From Oxytricha trifallax (lineage: Eukaryota; Ciliophora; Spirotrichea; Sporadotrichida; Oxytrichidae), in assembly GCA_000711775.1 (NCBI GenBank), contig ARYC01000248.1, positions 103,712-167,711 on the forward strand: a stretch of 64,000 nucleotides of DNA, given 5' to 3'. The position numbers and the translations under genes are program-made. Under the pieces are notes generated by a model, which ran no database searches, was not told the origin of the DNA, and saw only the letters and a program-made list of their open reading frames with translations. Below, in pieces: positions 34,513 to 45,539 of the stretch. Numbering within the stretch: the first letter of the stretch is position 1; each line of letters starts with the position of its first letter.

Positions 34513-35969
34513 ATTGCTCAACTTTGGCTCCTCCAAGAAACCAGAAGTAATTTATATTTAAAAGGAGGTTGAACTAAGAGCTCTAGATTTTGAAGCTGAG
34601 GTCTTTAAAATTTAAGTTTAAAACAAGAAGTAGAATGCAGAGTTGGGAGTTTTAACATAAGTTGAATTGGTTGAGGAAGAAAAGGAACAGCAACCAATAG
34701 AAAAAATTAAAACATTTTAATGTGAAGACTGCTAAAACTTCTTCTCAACTGAGTCTAGCTTGAAGAGGTACATTAAAGAGGAACACTCTGGCAAGGCCAA
34801 TATCTATTTTAAAAATCACAAAGTGGATGGAAGGTACCAATGCAAAACATGCATGAAGTCTTACACTCACTCAGCAAAGGTTAAAAAGCATATGCAAAAC
34901 CATCATCTTAGCGAATTCTTGATTTAAGATAAGGAGACTTAATAACTTGTACCTGCTTAAAGAAAATCAAAAATTCTTGAGTCTTAAATAGAACTACAGG
35001 AGAAGCTCAAGAGACAGTGTCGCTTGAATCAATGAACTAGCCTATAGATCATACTGATTTAGCAAGCTTTCAAGCGAAAGCAATGAGTATTCCTGCATTA
35101 AATGCAATTGAACTTAGTAGCTGCATTAAAAATTCTTTGCACATTAGTGTACCTAACAAGGCAAAGCTTATAGTAGTTGATGAATATGCATAAAAGGTAT
35201 ACCCTTTCAGCAATCTCATTAAAAATGAGCAGTATTAAAATGAGTTTGCTAACGAATATTTGATTCTTAGAGAGGCTTAAAGAAGAGATTGCAAGAACTT
35301 GCTTAAGTTAAATGGTGTTATATTAAGCTATGGTTTCATCGCACTAAGGCTCAAGAAATTTGAAATGACTTTAAGAGACTATCTATATCATAATAGATAT
35401 CGTGATGACTTAAAAAATATTCTTACAGATATAATTAAGGGTGTCAAGGAGTTGCATGAACTTGGATATGTTCATAGAGATTTGAAGCCTGAAAATGTTA
35501 TGCTTAATCTCTGCCCTTTAGAAGTCGTAGTTATCGATTTCAATAGAGCCTTAAGATAAGAGATAGTGACTTTGGCAAAAGTTCTTGGCACTCCTGGATA
35601 CTTCCAAATTATAGAGAAATGGACTAATGGCTCAGATCAGTGGGATTTATGGGCTTTTGCCGCTATTATATTAGAGAGCGATATGGAAAGTATGTCATAC
35701 TTTGGAACAAAGCACGAGAAATAATCAATAAGTTTTGATGGTAAACATATAAAATAAGAAGAAATCTGCGATAAAATTAAGAAGATAGTTGCAATGGTCA
35801 TAATTAAAGCCGCAGCATATCCAAGATAATCATTAGATGACATTCAAGAACAACTAAAGACAGGGAGATTCAAGAGGTATCACAAAGACAAGCAGATAAA
35901 ATTTGTTTGAGAAAGCACACTAATAACCATTAAGTATTCATTAAATTCATATAAAACCTGCATTTTGAT

Positions 35970-36048
35970 TACTAACCCCAATAAGACCCCAACTATACCC
36001 GACAAATCAAAGCACTTATAAACCTCATTAAGGGGTTTTGGGGTTTTG
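35970..36048 (-). repeat. TBE-1 right terminal inverted repeat with perfect G4T4 tip
   Basis: Ends in GGGGTTTTGGGGTTTTG. Also contains taaccccaataagaccccaa, matching the TIRs of TBE-3 and TBE-4. Confidence 0.92.
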
Positions 36049-36118
36049 ATTTAATAAGAGTATTTTATTTTTGTAAATAAATACTAAGAAAAAAATTAAA
36101 TTAAAAATATTCAAAAAA

Positions 36119-36400
36119 TGTGAATTGAGTGCGAGACAAGGTTAGTTTCATCAATCGAATTTACGAAAAATATAATTTAATTTATAATTTTTGACTTGCA
36201 CTAAATGCACAGACAGTCTATACCTTCTCGCAAATAACACAAACAGTGATGTCTATAAATATATTAATTTTTTATTCTATCCAGGCTAACATAGCTTTTG
36301 TGTCCAAGATTTAATTAAATTAATTAATTGCAGAGAGGCCCATTAATCTTTCATCAATAATCCCGTCTCTTAAACTTGTTAATGTATTAATAATTAGTAA
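36119..36400 (+). CDS. Cysteine-rich coding island 1
   Basis: Open for about 94 codons, with CELSARQG, FLTCTKCTDSLYLLANNTNS, YPGQHSFCVQDLIKLINCRE and NPVSQTCQC. The CxxC and spaced Cys pattern is that of furin-like or GCC2/GCC3 repeats found in large ciliate surface proteins. Starts about 70 bp after TBE-1, so the transposon lies in the spacer upstream. Confidence 0.65.
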
Positions 36401-36414
36401 TTTCACCAATTATA

Positions 36415-36546
36415 GGGTGTGGACAAGGTTGTTAATCTTGTAATATAAACACTGGCTGTGAGATGTGCCCTGGAGAGATTCAAAGTAAAAGTTGGGTTTC
36501 AGCGCTCAGTCCAATGACTGATATTATGGTGTCTTCAAATTTTAGG
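36415..36546 (+). CDS. Cysteine-rich coding island 2
   Basis: Reads GCGQGCQSCNINTGCEMCPG then EIQSKSWVSALSPMTD, ending near SNFRMC. The CGxGCxSCNxxTGCxxCPxG pattern is a textbook furin-like or variant-surface repeat. It follows island 1 after a short AT-rich gap and in a different frame, consistent with a small IES. Confidence 0.75.
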
Positions 36547-36559
36547 ATGTGTTAAATTT

Positions 36560-38015
36560 ATAATATATAATAAAACTATTTAGTAATAACATTTAATTAT
36601 AAGTTTTATGTTAAGGTATTTATATATCATTACTTTTTTCTATACATTTTAAATCTATAATCAATAGCATGTTAAAATGGCTTATGTGATTTGTGCTCAC
36701 CAGTTGATACTTCTCAATGTGAATCTTTTATTATTTAATTTGAACTTTAAAAATTTCTAAATAATATTTAAGATAGTTTTTATGTTTACAATAAGCAAAT
36801 TTTTGTAATATTAATTTCCACAAAAATACAGTATTTTCAAAATATGAATGAATTTTTTATCTTGAAATTCACTATCTTACCTAATTTTAATAATACTTTT
36901 GTAAAATACAAGTAAAATACTTCATATAAACTATTTATTAACTATTTTTCTAGAAATTTATAAATTTTAGAATAATCCATTATCTTTTTTTAATTAAATA
37001 AATTTTTTTAAATATCCAAATTAATTTCATTATCTAATTCCCTTGTCAAAAATTAAAAGTGAAAATAAATATTACCGCATTAGATTTAAATAAGCTTTTT
37101 AAACTTACGATAGTTTGTAAAATATTAATCAATTAAAATTATGATAAAAATGTTTTTACTACGCAAATAATTTTAGAGAAAGATAATATAATCCATTTTA
37201 ATTAGTAATATCAAGCTCTTGCTTAAATTAATAATCATTATTTTTGATTTTTATGTAATTAAAACTTGTGAGGTTTGAAATTATTTCTTAATATCATAAG
37301 TGGAATGATTCAATTTTATCTAAATTATTCTAAAAAATTAGAAATAAATAATAATAATTATAATAATAATAATATAAAACTTGATGTACTAAATTTCAAT
37401 TTATTTACTTAATCTTTTTTTTAATTATTATTTATCATATTAAAATAATATTCGCATTTAATCTTGCAGTTACCCAGTAAACTAAACTTCGAATCCAGAC
37501 TATCCTTTGTCATGCAGTATTTATTTCAACTTTATTAATAAATATATTCTAGCTCCTTTATAATAAATACGGGAAATTAATATTTGTTACAAATTAATTA
37601 CTGTATTTAAACTAAAACTTAATTTCTCAAAAAACTTAATTATATCAGAGTCTACATCAAGCAGTGAAATCAATTGTGAAATATTCGACTTTTCAGATAA
37701 AATATTTTTAAACAAATTATTTTGAATGAATTTATATATTACTAAACTTAATAATAAAAATATTAATATCATTGAGATGTTTAATTTTATGATATTTAAG
37801 ATGAGTATAATATAGCAAGAATAAATCATTTTTGATAAAAATAATGTAATAATCTTAGAATGTTGGATTTTTATAAATAAATTTATTGATACTAAAAAGC
37901 TAATTCTCTCTTCATGTTTTTTAATTTTAAATCTTTATTATGCCTAGTATTTTAAAAATAATAAAATCAAAGATTTTAAACTTATTTTAGATCATTTAAT
38001 TTCCCAAAAATATTC
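36560..38015. other. AT-rich spacer (IES-like) with one possible small island
   Basis: Mostly AT-rich. A short plus-strand stretch near 37465-37535 (CSYPVNQTSNPDYPLSCSIY) may be a further Cys-containing island. A minus-strand frame at 37587-37829 is a run of hydrophobic codons typical of AT-rich spacer and is not accepted as a gene. Confidence 0.4.
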
Positions 38016-38018
38016 TAT

Positions 38019-38480
38019 TTTAGCTAATTGCTTGAAGTGTAAACCAGGCTACTACATTGATACAAGTTACTATAACTCTACAGCATCAAGATATCAATCG
38101 ATTTGCTCATTTTAATAAGAATGTTATTTGTACGTGAAATTATTAAATCTAATTTTTTACATCAATAATATTATTAGATTAAATAATTTAAATTTAATTT
38201 ATCTTAAATTTTGTGCCAATTCATTAAATACAGAATGAAAACAATATAAAATTAAATAGTTAATATTTATAAAATATCATAATGATTTTATCATAAAACT
38301 TATATTAAATAAATTAAATGTATGCTCATAGTGTATTTTGTGTTTTATCATTAAACTTCTGTTTAGACTTTTAAGAAGAAGTTTGCTTAGATGCTGTTGG
38401 TGAATAGGATTGCCAAAACTGCATTTATGGTTACAGTACATTCGCCCACAATAATATTGATAATATTTTTTCCATTAAAT
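38019..38480 (+). CDS. Cysteine-rich coding islands 3 and 4
   Basis: Island 3 (38019-38130) reads ANCLKCKPGYYIDTSYYNST and ASRYQSICSFQQEC. Island 4 (38366-38480) reads EEVCLDAVGEQDCQNCIYGY then STF. CLKCKPGYY and CQNCIYGYS are the recurring CxxCxxGY unit of furin/TNFR-like repeats. About 235 bp of AT-rich sequence separates them. Same strand and family as the islands at 36.1-36.5 kb. Confidence 0.7.
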
Positions 38481-38556
38481 TTACCTCTCTATATTTAAGT
38501 AAATGGAGAGAACAGATGCTACAGTAATAAACATTTAAACTTAATTTCATTTTTTA

Positions 38557-38952
38557 GAATGTTTTAATGATGATATTTTATATCCAGAGGCAGTGAGATG
38601 CTCATTTATGTATATTGAAACAAGCTCTTCAGTAGAATATGAAAAAACAACAGGGTGCTTGGACAGTTTTGTAGATCCATTAACTGGGTCATGCACAACT
38701 AATTTTAAGAAAATTACATTAAATTATAATGAGTTGATAAATTATTTTTAATTGTGGAGTAGGGAGATATGGAGAAACCAATTTTAATTATTATTATATT
38801 ATAACTTTACTTTAAGAGGAATGATTGAAACAAGCCATTGCTAGAATTGTGACTAAAGTTGCCATGAATGTGCTGGCTACAGTTCAAATATGTGTCTCTC
38901 CTGTCCTAAGGGCTATTATCTTGAGAAAGCTGGCATTCATCAAAAATAAATC
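38557..38952 (+). CDS. Cysteine-rich coding islands 5 and 6
   Basis: Island 5 (38557-38751) reads ECFNDDILYPEAVRCSFMYI, then TGCLDSFVDPLTGSC, and stays open to about 38751. Island 6 (38827-38952) reads HCQNCDQSCHECAGYSSNMC and LSCPKGYYLEKAGIH. The last is a complete CxxCxxxCxxC...CxxCxxGYYL unit. Probably the membrane-proximal Cys-rich part of a large secreted or surface protein whose upstream part may be the beta-helix islands of 21.8-23.2 kb (inference). Confidence 0.75.
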
Positions 38953-39059
38953 ATGAATTAAATTTATAAAAATAGAATTGTTATAATAATGGTACAGTGC
39001 CTTAATGTTTGAATGTATAGTAATGCACTGTTTTAATAAAATATGGATTATTATTATAG

Positions 39060-40235
39060 AGTAAGATTGACTAATGGATAAAAAAGTAATATGATATAAG
39101 ATATAATTATTTCAAATATATTTCTAATAATAAATTATAATTTCTATCAACTCAAATTAATTCAATTATCACTGATTGCTCAATCATTTGGAACTTGCAT
39201 TATAAAGTCAGGAACATAAAACTTAATAAGAAAAAATAAAATGTATTCAAATTGGAAATTTTATAAATTTGATATACTCTATGATTCCAAATGAAATATG
39301 TTAGAATTTTGTGCTTAGATTTCATCAATTATACTATCTCTAATTATTATACTTTAATTGACCTGATAATCATTGAATCTACTATATTATAGTATGAGTT
39401 TTATTTACAAATATTGAAAATGATAATAATTTATAAAACTAACCAAAAAGGAAGATCCTATATAATTAACTTAGTTAAGCTAGTTATAGAGCCTCATGTA
39501 GTTTAACTATGAAATAGAAAGATTTGATATTTCTATGTTTCTTGCACTGATTTGAAACAATAAGTAAAAATTACTTTAATAATCAATAGCACAAATATAC
39601 TATTTTCATCCTATTTACTTTCAAATAATATAAAAAATATAAAATGTATCGACTAATCAATCAGATATAGTAATACTTTCAAGATAAATTAATTAATTAA
39701 CTGAAATTATCAGTGCTAATAGAACTAAAAAACGAATATTATTAAAAAAGAAACTTTTACCGTCAACCAATAATAGGGGTTAATTTTCTATTATTAAGAA
39801 TTAAACACTTTTCTTACCTTTTCTTGTGTGAGAGAAAATTCCAAATTAAGTTTTTTAATATATTGGAGTTTCATGAATAACTTAATATTAGTTTAGATCA
39901 AGATTATAAATTCATTTAAATAATATAGCTTTTCTTAGATTTTATTGTTTAATTAACAAAATATTTCCTTTAAATTTAGTACTATAACATAATTATTTGA
40001 CCGTTTATAATTTTAAAAATTTACCTTACTTTTATTGACCTATTTTGAATTTATAGTATATATAAAAGTATGAAATCAATGGGAATAAGGTGATTGCTTA
40101 TTTTAAATTCAAATTCAAATAAATTTAGTATTTTTATTATTATTAAATTGTTAATTTAAGTCAAATTAAATTTAATTATTATGTTTTTATTATTATAATT
40201 ATTTGTACTTTTATTAAATCAACTTATATATATAT
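39060..40235. other. AT-rich region, possible island near 39440-39556
   Basis: Largely spacer. A block at 39440-39556 is open on both strands: plus, EDPIQLTQLSQLQSLMQFNY; minus, NIEISNLSISQLNYMRLYNQ, the latter resembling a beta-helix rung. It is probably coding, strand unresolved. Nothing else was recognised up to a TA run at 40225-40240. Confidence 0.35.
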
Positions 40236-40240
40236 ATATA

Positions 40241-40350
40241 GGGGGGCCTTCGTAAATTAAAAAGCTACCAAATTTAATCAGTGATTTGAGTTAAAATTTA
40301 ATCCTAATTAAAGGCTATTACCAACAGCTATAAATGGCGACCCCCCTTAG
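40241..40350. repeat. Small inverted-end unit, GGGGGGCC...GGCGACCCCCC
   Basis: A G-run at 40241 and a matching C-run near 40341-40346 bracket about 100 bp of AT-rich sequence, next to a TA microsatellite. Possibly a tiny MITE, single copy in the window. Confidence 0.35.
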
Positions 40351-40431
40351 ACAATAATCTAATCCAGGATGATAAGAAATACACGACCAATACTAATGGC
40401 TTCCAGTAGTGACAACATTAGCACAGTAATA

Positions 40432-41229
40432 TCAGCAGGGACCGCACTAGGCATGGAAGTAGGGTAAGAGTACAGTGGAGACTTAGACGTATGAACCTTC
40501 GATTATCACACCGTTGCAAGCATCAACATCGCATGGCTTCCATAGAGCACCAGTGGTTTTGTAGAGCACAATGATAAAGTGACCATCTCTTGCAAGACCG
40601 ACAATGCTTGTGATCCTTTAGGCTGTTGGAAGATTGGTGTTAGCGTATGTCAAGTAGTCCCTGGTGCATTAGGTGTTGGAAGAGGATGATGTAGCAACTC
40701 CATTTGCGCTGAGACTGTTAGTATAAGCGCAGGGACTGAATGAGCAGTAGTGATAGAAAGTCTTATCTTAGCTGCTTCCTAAACATTGATCAACTTCAAC
40801 TCTCTTGGTATCTGAGGCTGCTCCCATTGGTGCGAAGATGTCGAATAAGTGCTCTGAAGTACCAGAGTGGATGGGAACCCCATTGGTTGAAAAGCCAACG
40901 AGCGCAGAGCGCACTGTAAACTACATTAAGATTCCTCTTCTCCCCTATTAGTAAGAGCACTCCATCTTTATTGATCTCTTTGGCATAGTTGAGGAATCCG
41001 CAATAGCGACCAGCACAGCAAGATAGAGGAAAAGGCTCTGGGCAGAGAGGAAAAGGCTATTAGGCTTGGGAGATTTGCAAGTAATAGTCACTGTATCACC
41101 ACCCTCATCGTTACCAATACCAAGGAAATGTGCCCCAAAGTGCTCGCTCAATGCCATAGGGTGGTCCGGAAAATAAAGATGCTTAGATATCTCGGCCCCT
41201 GGAGTAGATGTCTGAGTCGGAGACTCCAT
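40432..41229 (-). CDS. YHYH-domain protein
   Basis: An open frame of 266 codons with TAA/TAG as Gln and TGA stop at 40432-40434. The C-terminal half matches the YHYH domain (PF14240-type): NGVPIHSGTSEHLFDIFAP, VEVDQCLG, FYHYCSFSPC, IVGLARDGHFIIVLY and WKPCDVDACNG, ending in LLPYFHAQCGPC. In the signature FYHYCS, Cys takes the place of the last His. The N-terminal part (MESPTQTS, a hydrophobic LFLYLAVLVAIA) is less certain; the ATG at 41229 has an in-frame TGA four codons upstream. GC content is well above the surroundings and no spacer interrupts it. Divergent from the carboxypeptidase segment. Function of this domain is not established. Confidence 0.8.
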
Positions 41230-41334
41230 TTCCGTAAATCAAAACATGGAGAATCCCGTGGTGCTCTTGGCCACCCACCCAGTCGAGCTTTCGCCCCTTA
41301 CTTCGTTTGCAATACTGATTTCGAAAAAATCCTA

Positions 41335-41825
41335 GATTCCCTATGTTGACGAGAGTGAACTCAAGGACGACATTCATTGCGGTACTTAAGATGGTCCACT
41401 ACTTGACTATTTCAACAAAGCTAGCGTTGGGGTTTTATTGAAAATCGATGCTGCAGTCACAAACTTTGAGCTTTTGCACAACAAATCCAGCACTTGACTA
41501 CACATTGAACAGAGAAGCAACACTCAGCATCTATCAAGAATTGACTCAGACAGGCAAATACAGAATATTGAAGTAATCAGGCGACTCTAATGGCGTCTTC
41601 CCCACTTTAGGCACTCAAATCTGGATCAGAGAGCTTAATCTTAAGCCCATCGTTGCATGGAAAGCATGGTCAGTTGGCGACTAAACATCAGGATACTTGA
41701 CTGAACACTAGGCCGACAATTTCACTTTTGCCACAATTCATGGTGCTGGTCAAATGGCCCCACAATGGAAGAGAAAGGAGACCTCCCATGTTATCTTCAC
41801 ATTCCTTGCAGCTGGACACCTTTGA
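41335..41825 (+). CDS. Serine carboxypeptidase (family S10), C-terminal part only
   Basis: The frame reads IPYVDESELKDDIHCGTQDG, PLLDYFNKASVGVLLKI, then (after a frame change near 41470) CTTNPALDYTLNREATLSIY, GKYRILKQSGDSNGVFPTLG, WIRELNLKPIVAWKAWSVGD and HGAGQMAPQWKRKE, ending FLAAGHL with TGA 41823-41825. Catalytic Asp (41583-41585) and His (41739-41741) are visible. The region with the active-site Ser and oxyanion GESYAG motif is missing upstream, where the YHYH gene lies instead. So this is one MDS of a larger gene or a truncated relic; the frame change argues for decay or a junction. Confidence 0.85.
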
Positions 41826-41904
41826 AGTATTATCGCAAACAATCAGATACTAAAATCATCTATCTATTTCAATTTAATCAATTTAAGTCTTCTCCCTATT
41901 CTTC

Positions 41905-42750
41905 AAAATCTTTTATATATATATATACATATATATATATATCTCGAAATTTCATTGAATTAAAATGCATTCCATTTTTTAATAGTATTAAATATTAAGC
42001 GTATGCGTTCTTAATTTATTATTTAATACTGGATATTTAAGCAATTTAACTAAATGGCCTTGTGCAATTACAGGTGAAATTTGTAATTGTTATATCTTTA
42101 ATTGCAGAGTTTTAAACAGCAATTTTTTATTAATCATTTTCATTTATTAAGAAATTAGAATCAGTTTAAAATAATTTATAATTAAATTATCTTATTTTAA
42201 GATTCTATTTTTGTTGAGTGTTATCATTTAAGAGACAGGTATAAAAATAAACATTTTTTTTATATATAACTTAAAGAATTGATTTTATTTTAAAATTAAC
42301 TTATCCCTTTGTATTCATCATCATTTTGGAATCGGACATTCTAAAATTTATTTAATAATGCAAAATTATGAATATAATGATATATAAAATGTTCCAGTTA
42401 TAGAATCATTTATTATGTATTTACTTTATGTGTCAATTCTTATCAAAGGCATAATTGAAAATACGAATCTTGGAGTATGAAATTGATCTTAATAATTGGG
42501 TTATGCAATTGAAAACAAGGTATGAATTCCAGAATGAAAATTAACTTATAAATTTTTAACCTCTAGACTTCCATAGAAATCATAATTTTATTTATAGAAT
42601 CCTAAATAAATTCCTTTATATGCCAAATAAATTTTTATTATATAATTTTATCACAAGAATAAAGCAATTCAGCTCTTGTCAACATGTAAATTGTAGTTAG
42701 TAGAGTATTATTTGATAATTTTACGTTATTTTAAAATAAACTTAAATATT
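41905..42750. other. AT-rich spacer with a TA-rich microsatellite at its left edge
   Basis: A TA/TACA run near 41911-41942 borders the GC-richer block. The rest has no convincing coding or repeats. Confidence 0.45.
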
Positions 42751-42764
42751 TCTATAAGGTTATT

Positions 42765-42930
42765 GAGTTCAATTTACTGTGCTCCCTTAACATTAATAAC
42801 AGAAGAAGCGAGCCTTGAGTTATTAAAATATTGGTAGGAACTGTTATAAGATTGTGTTAAAGTGTACTCTACACTAAGATCACCGTTTACTGTAGCTAAG
42901 AAGAATTTACTCTGAGGAGACTAATAATTA
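42765..42930 (-). CDS. Beta-helix-like coding island, minus strand
   Basis: Minus strand reads SPQSKFFLATVNGDLSVEYT, NSSYQYFNNSRLASSVINVK and GAQQIELNNLIEIF. The rung pattern (FFNNS...SVINVKG) matches the islands to its right on the same strand, so this is probably the most 3' island of that gene seen clearly. Confidence 0.6.
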
Positions 42931-43319
42931 CCAATATAATTTAAAATTATAAAATGTCAAAGATAAACTCTAAATTTGAAGTAATTGAATCGGATTAACA
43001 AAAAAAGCTTGATATAATAAATTGAGAATATAATTCATTATTTAAAACTTTAAAATAATTGCAATTTTAGTAAATGATCGACGTTATAATGATCCATAAT
43101 TAGTTCATATGCATTATCGCTCATATTTAACCTTGGTACATTATTTTCAATGCAAAATATTTTTTAATTTTTAGTTTTGGCTCAATTAAAATAAAAAATT
43201 TTTGGTTATTTTTATTTAAATAAAATTTATGCTTTAGAGTTTCTAATTGTTAAATTGAAATTTTTTTTTGAGGGTTACAAATTAAATGTTTATTCTATCT
43301 TTTTTTATAATAATCATGT

Positions 43320-44165
43320 TAATTAAGCCTCTCTATGCTGATGCAGTTGAGTTTTTCAGAGTGTTTAAGAGAATATTATTAATATAAATTAATAGTTTCC
43401 AATGAAATTAGTCACTAGGTAATCATATGTGATATTATCATATATCTCACTTTCTTAAATTAGTTGTGGGACCAGTGATGTATAATTGAAATTAAATCTA
43501 CTTTTACTTTTATGGTTTATTGATATATTTCATTTATATTAAATAAACTACTTTCCTTAATTATTGAATCTGTAACTTGCTAATATTTTGTCAAACCGTT
43601 ACTCTGAATTTCATTAAAAAAATAATTGAGCAAAAAGAATAATATCAGTCGTGTCATCTATGCATTCAACTTTGATAAATAATATTTTTTATTGATTGAA
43701 CCCCCAGATAATCCAGCTGCACCCACACTCCCTAGAATTAATCAAAATGTAAGATAATTATAAATTTTGTTCTTAATAACTGCTACTCCATATAAAATTA
43801 TAAATTAACTGATGGATAAATTTAGCCCTCCCCATTAAAGATTCTTCCCTCAAAATTATTTAGTGTTTCTAGAGTTTACAATAATAACACTTAAATTACT
43901 TTATAAGATCAAAGATTCATTCATGATATTTTTAAATCAATAAATTCTTACTGTGATTGCACATAAGATATATAAAATAAATGTTAATGAAGTTAGTTTT
44001 TTTTAACCTTAAATTTATTGAAAATTAATTTGATCTTATATTTGTATGTATAAACATAAAGTAGCACCTTTTTTCCTGTAAAGCTTATATATTTTTTCTC
44101 CCATAAGAAAGTTCATTTCCCTAAAACTATACATTTTTTCCATGACAACTCGGTTCTGCAGGATT
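43320..44165 (-). CDS. Beta-helix-like coding islands, minus strand
   Basis: Three short islands: 43320-43385 (LLNTLKNSTASAQRGLIN), about 43688-43745 (LGSVGAAGLSGGSIN) and 44060-44165 (NPAEPSCHGKNVQFQGNELS, then YGRKNIQALQEKRC). AT-rich spacers lie between. GG and Asn-rich turns are as in the neighbouring islands. Edges are not determined. Confidence 0.45.
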
Positions 44166-44404
44166 AATTACATATTCATTAACTTTTGTTTTTTATCTAC
44201 TCTTAATCTGTATATTTAAAACTGCTGTATCATTATATAAATAATTTTACATCCAAGTATTTTAATTTATCAAGTAAGCCTACTTAATTTTAAAATGAAT
44301 TGTTGTAAATTAAGACTCTATCTTCTACTTAATTTCTATAATTTATTTAAAGAGTTATTAATCCGTTAATTTAGGAGTTATTAAAGAAAGTATTATTATT
44401 GAAG

Positions 44405-44811
44405 GATTATATTTAAAATTAGAAAATTAAATAAAACTATAAATTTAAATATTTAAATTAGAATAGTGGTAGTTTAACTTTTTCAAACAAAAATAAAATG
44501 GTGCTTGTTCTATAGAAAATTTATTATTAACTTGTGCTATTTTATCGCATCTCAGGAGAGATGAATCGATTTTAATTTAGGCAACAGAATCAGCTAAACA
44601 AATCAATCAAATTTGAAATTAGTTTGTTTCGCTTTAGATATAAGATAAAATATTACAGCTAATAGTTAAGTCCAGCTAATTTTAATTTCATTTCGGACAA
44701 GCACCATATTATTGTTTAGGTTAAGAAAAAGTTTACTGTCAATAATTCAATAAATAATAATTATTTATTTATTTTAATTAATTTTTAAAATTCAAATGTA
44801 TTTACAATAAT
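44405..44811. mobile_element. Diverged TTGTAGGAATACATTTG MITE
   Basis: Keeps parts of the arms (tgctattttatcgcat, ttaagtccagctaatttt) and the right end attcaaatgtatttacaata. Length about 405 bp as in intact copies. The left end is weak. Confidence 0.6.
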
Positions 44812-45006
44812 GATGTCTAAACTGTGATTCTAATGATTAATTATCATAATAAGGGATTTCATTTGAAGTTTTGATTTAATAGTACCAAAAGATGGGTATA
44901 AATCATTAGTTGGAATTTAGTTTTAGAAAAGTTTAAAATTTGATTAATTTTTTAAATAAAAATATTCAATTAAGTTTAGATGCCAGCTTCAAATTTAAAT
45001 TTACTG

Positions 45007-45216
45007 TTAATTATTTTTATTTAAATTTCTAAGCGTTGCATAGTTATTGTTGAAGAAGCTGTTTTTAAGAATGTCAAATAATATAATTACATTTTTAATG
45101 ATCGGTCCTTTAAAATTGTCAAGATCTAGAACTGAGCCTGTAAATTGCATTCCATATTTTGGGTCTACAGCTATTACATCACTTAAAGGATCTTTCATAG
45201 ATTCCATCCTTTTCAC
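45007..45216 (-). CDS. Beta-helix-like coding island, minus strand
   Basis: The best minus-strand island of this locus: MESMKDPLSDVIAVDPKYGM, QFTGSVLDLDNFKGPIIKNV, then NSFFNNNYATLRNLN. The final part is a typical beta-helix turn. It is open in the standard code too. The overlapping plus-strand frame is its shadow. Confidence 0.6.
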   Translation of the reverse strand: MKRMESMKDPLSDVIAVDPKYGMQFTGSVLDLDNFKGPIIKNVIILFDILKNSFFNNNYATLRNLNKNN

Positions 45217-45539
45217 AGTTATGTTGTCTATTTATAATTAGAAGCATGGATGAAGATTTAAAGTTTTATCATCGCTGCAAATCCCTTCTAAAGGATTGAA
45301 ACTTCCATATTTAAATATATTATATAATTTAATATTACGAATTACATTAAAATTATTTGTAAATTTATATATTAATAAAATATATACTTCCAAGTTACAC
45401 AATATTTAATTTTATATAAATCAAATAAATAAGTTATGATTCGTGTATCTAATTCAATTCAAATTAAATAATAAAAATTACTAAAAAAAATAAATATCGT
45501 TATATTTAAATAGATAAATTATATAAATATATTAATGAT

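Larger units (their letters stand above)
33742..35910 (+). pseudogene. TBE-1 zinc-finger/protein-kinase fusion, interrupted
   Basis: Start ATG 33742 (MAANLYRKVASLETGQS). It is cut after 17 codons by a 718-bp insert (33795-34512), after which NFGSSKKPEVIYIQKEVELR resumes. Two fingers: CEDCQNFFSTESSLKRYIKE from 34721 (first His changed to Tyr) and CKTCMKSYTHSAKVKKHMQN from 34841. A frameshift lies near 35020. The kinase half has NEFANEYLILREA, HRDLKPENVMLN (from 35473), DFNRALR (from 35536) in place of DFG, GTPGYF and a region matching the WDVWAVAAIILESDM of relatives. Stop TGA 35908-35910. Confidence 0.88.
26345..36048 (+). mobile_element. TBE transposon 1 (outer), 9.7 kb with nested insertions
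   Basis: Terminal inverted repeats start with C4A4 telomere-like sequence (left slightly mutated; right GGGGTTTTGGGGTTTTG at 36032-36048) and continue into taagtgctttga-type subterminal sequence. A 3-bp ATT is duplicated at 26342-26344 and 36049-36051. Removing TBE-2 (28299-33159) and the 718-bp insert (33795-34512) leaves about 4.1 kb, the known TBE size. Gene order: transposase (+), 22-kDa ORF (-), zinc-finger/kinase (+). All three genes are broken. Confidence 0.95.

Noticed and set aside
36249-36320. ATG at 36249 with a hydrophobic start as a signal peptide
   Set aside because: Another frame through the same bases is open for 94 codons with the Cys pattern of the downstream islands, which is far better support.
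37587-37829. Minus-strand 80-codon hydrophobic frame
   Set aside because: Ile/Leu/Asn-rich composition typical of AT-rich spacer; no motif and no neighbouring support.
41128-41377. Plus and minus small frames overlapping the YHYH gene start
   Set aside because: Shadows of the YHYH frame or unsupported; no family pattern. The minus frame 41183-41377 could hold upstream sequence of the YHYH gene in a shifted frame, but this could not be shown.
45047-45241. Plus-strand 64-codon frame
   Set aside because: Antisense of the beta-helix island at 45007-45216.
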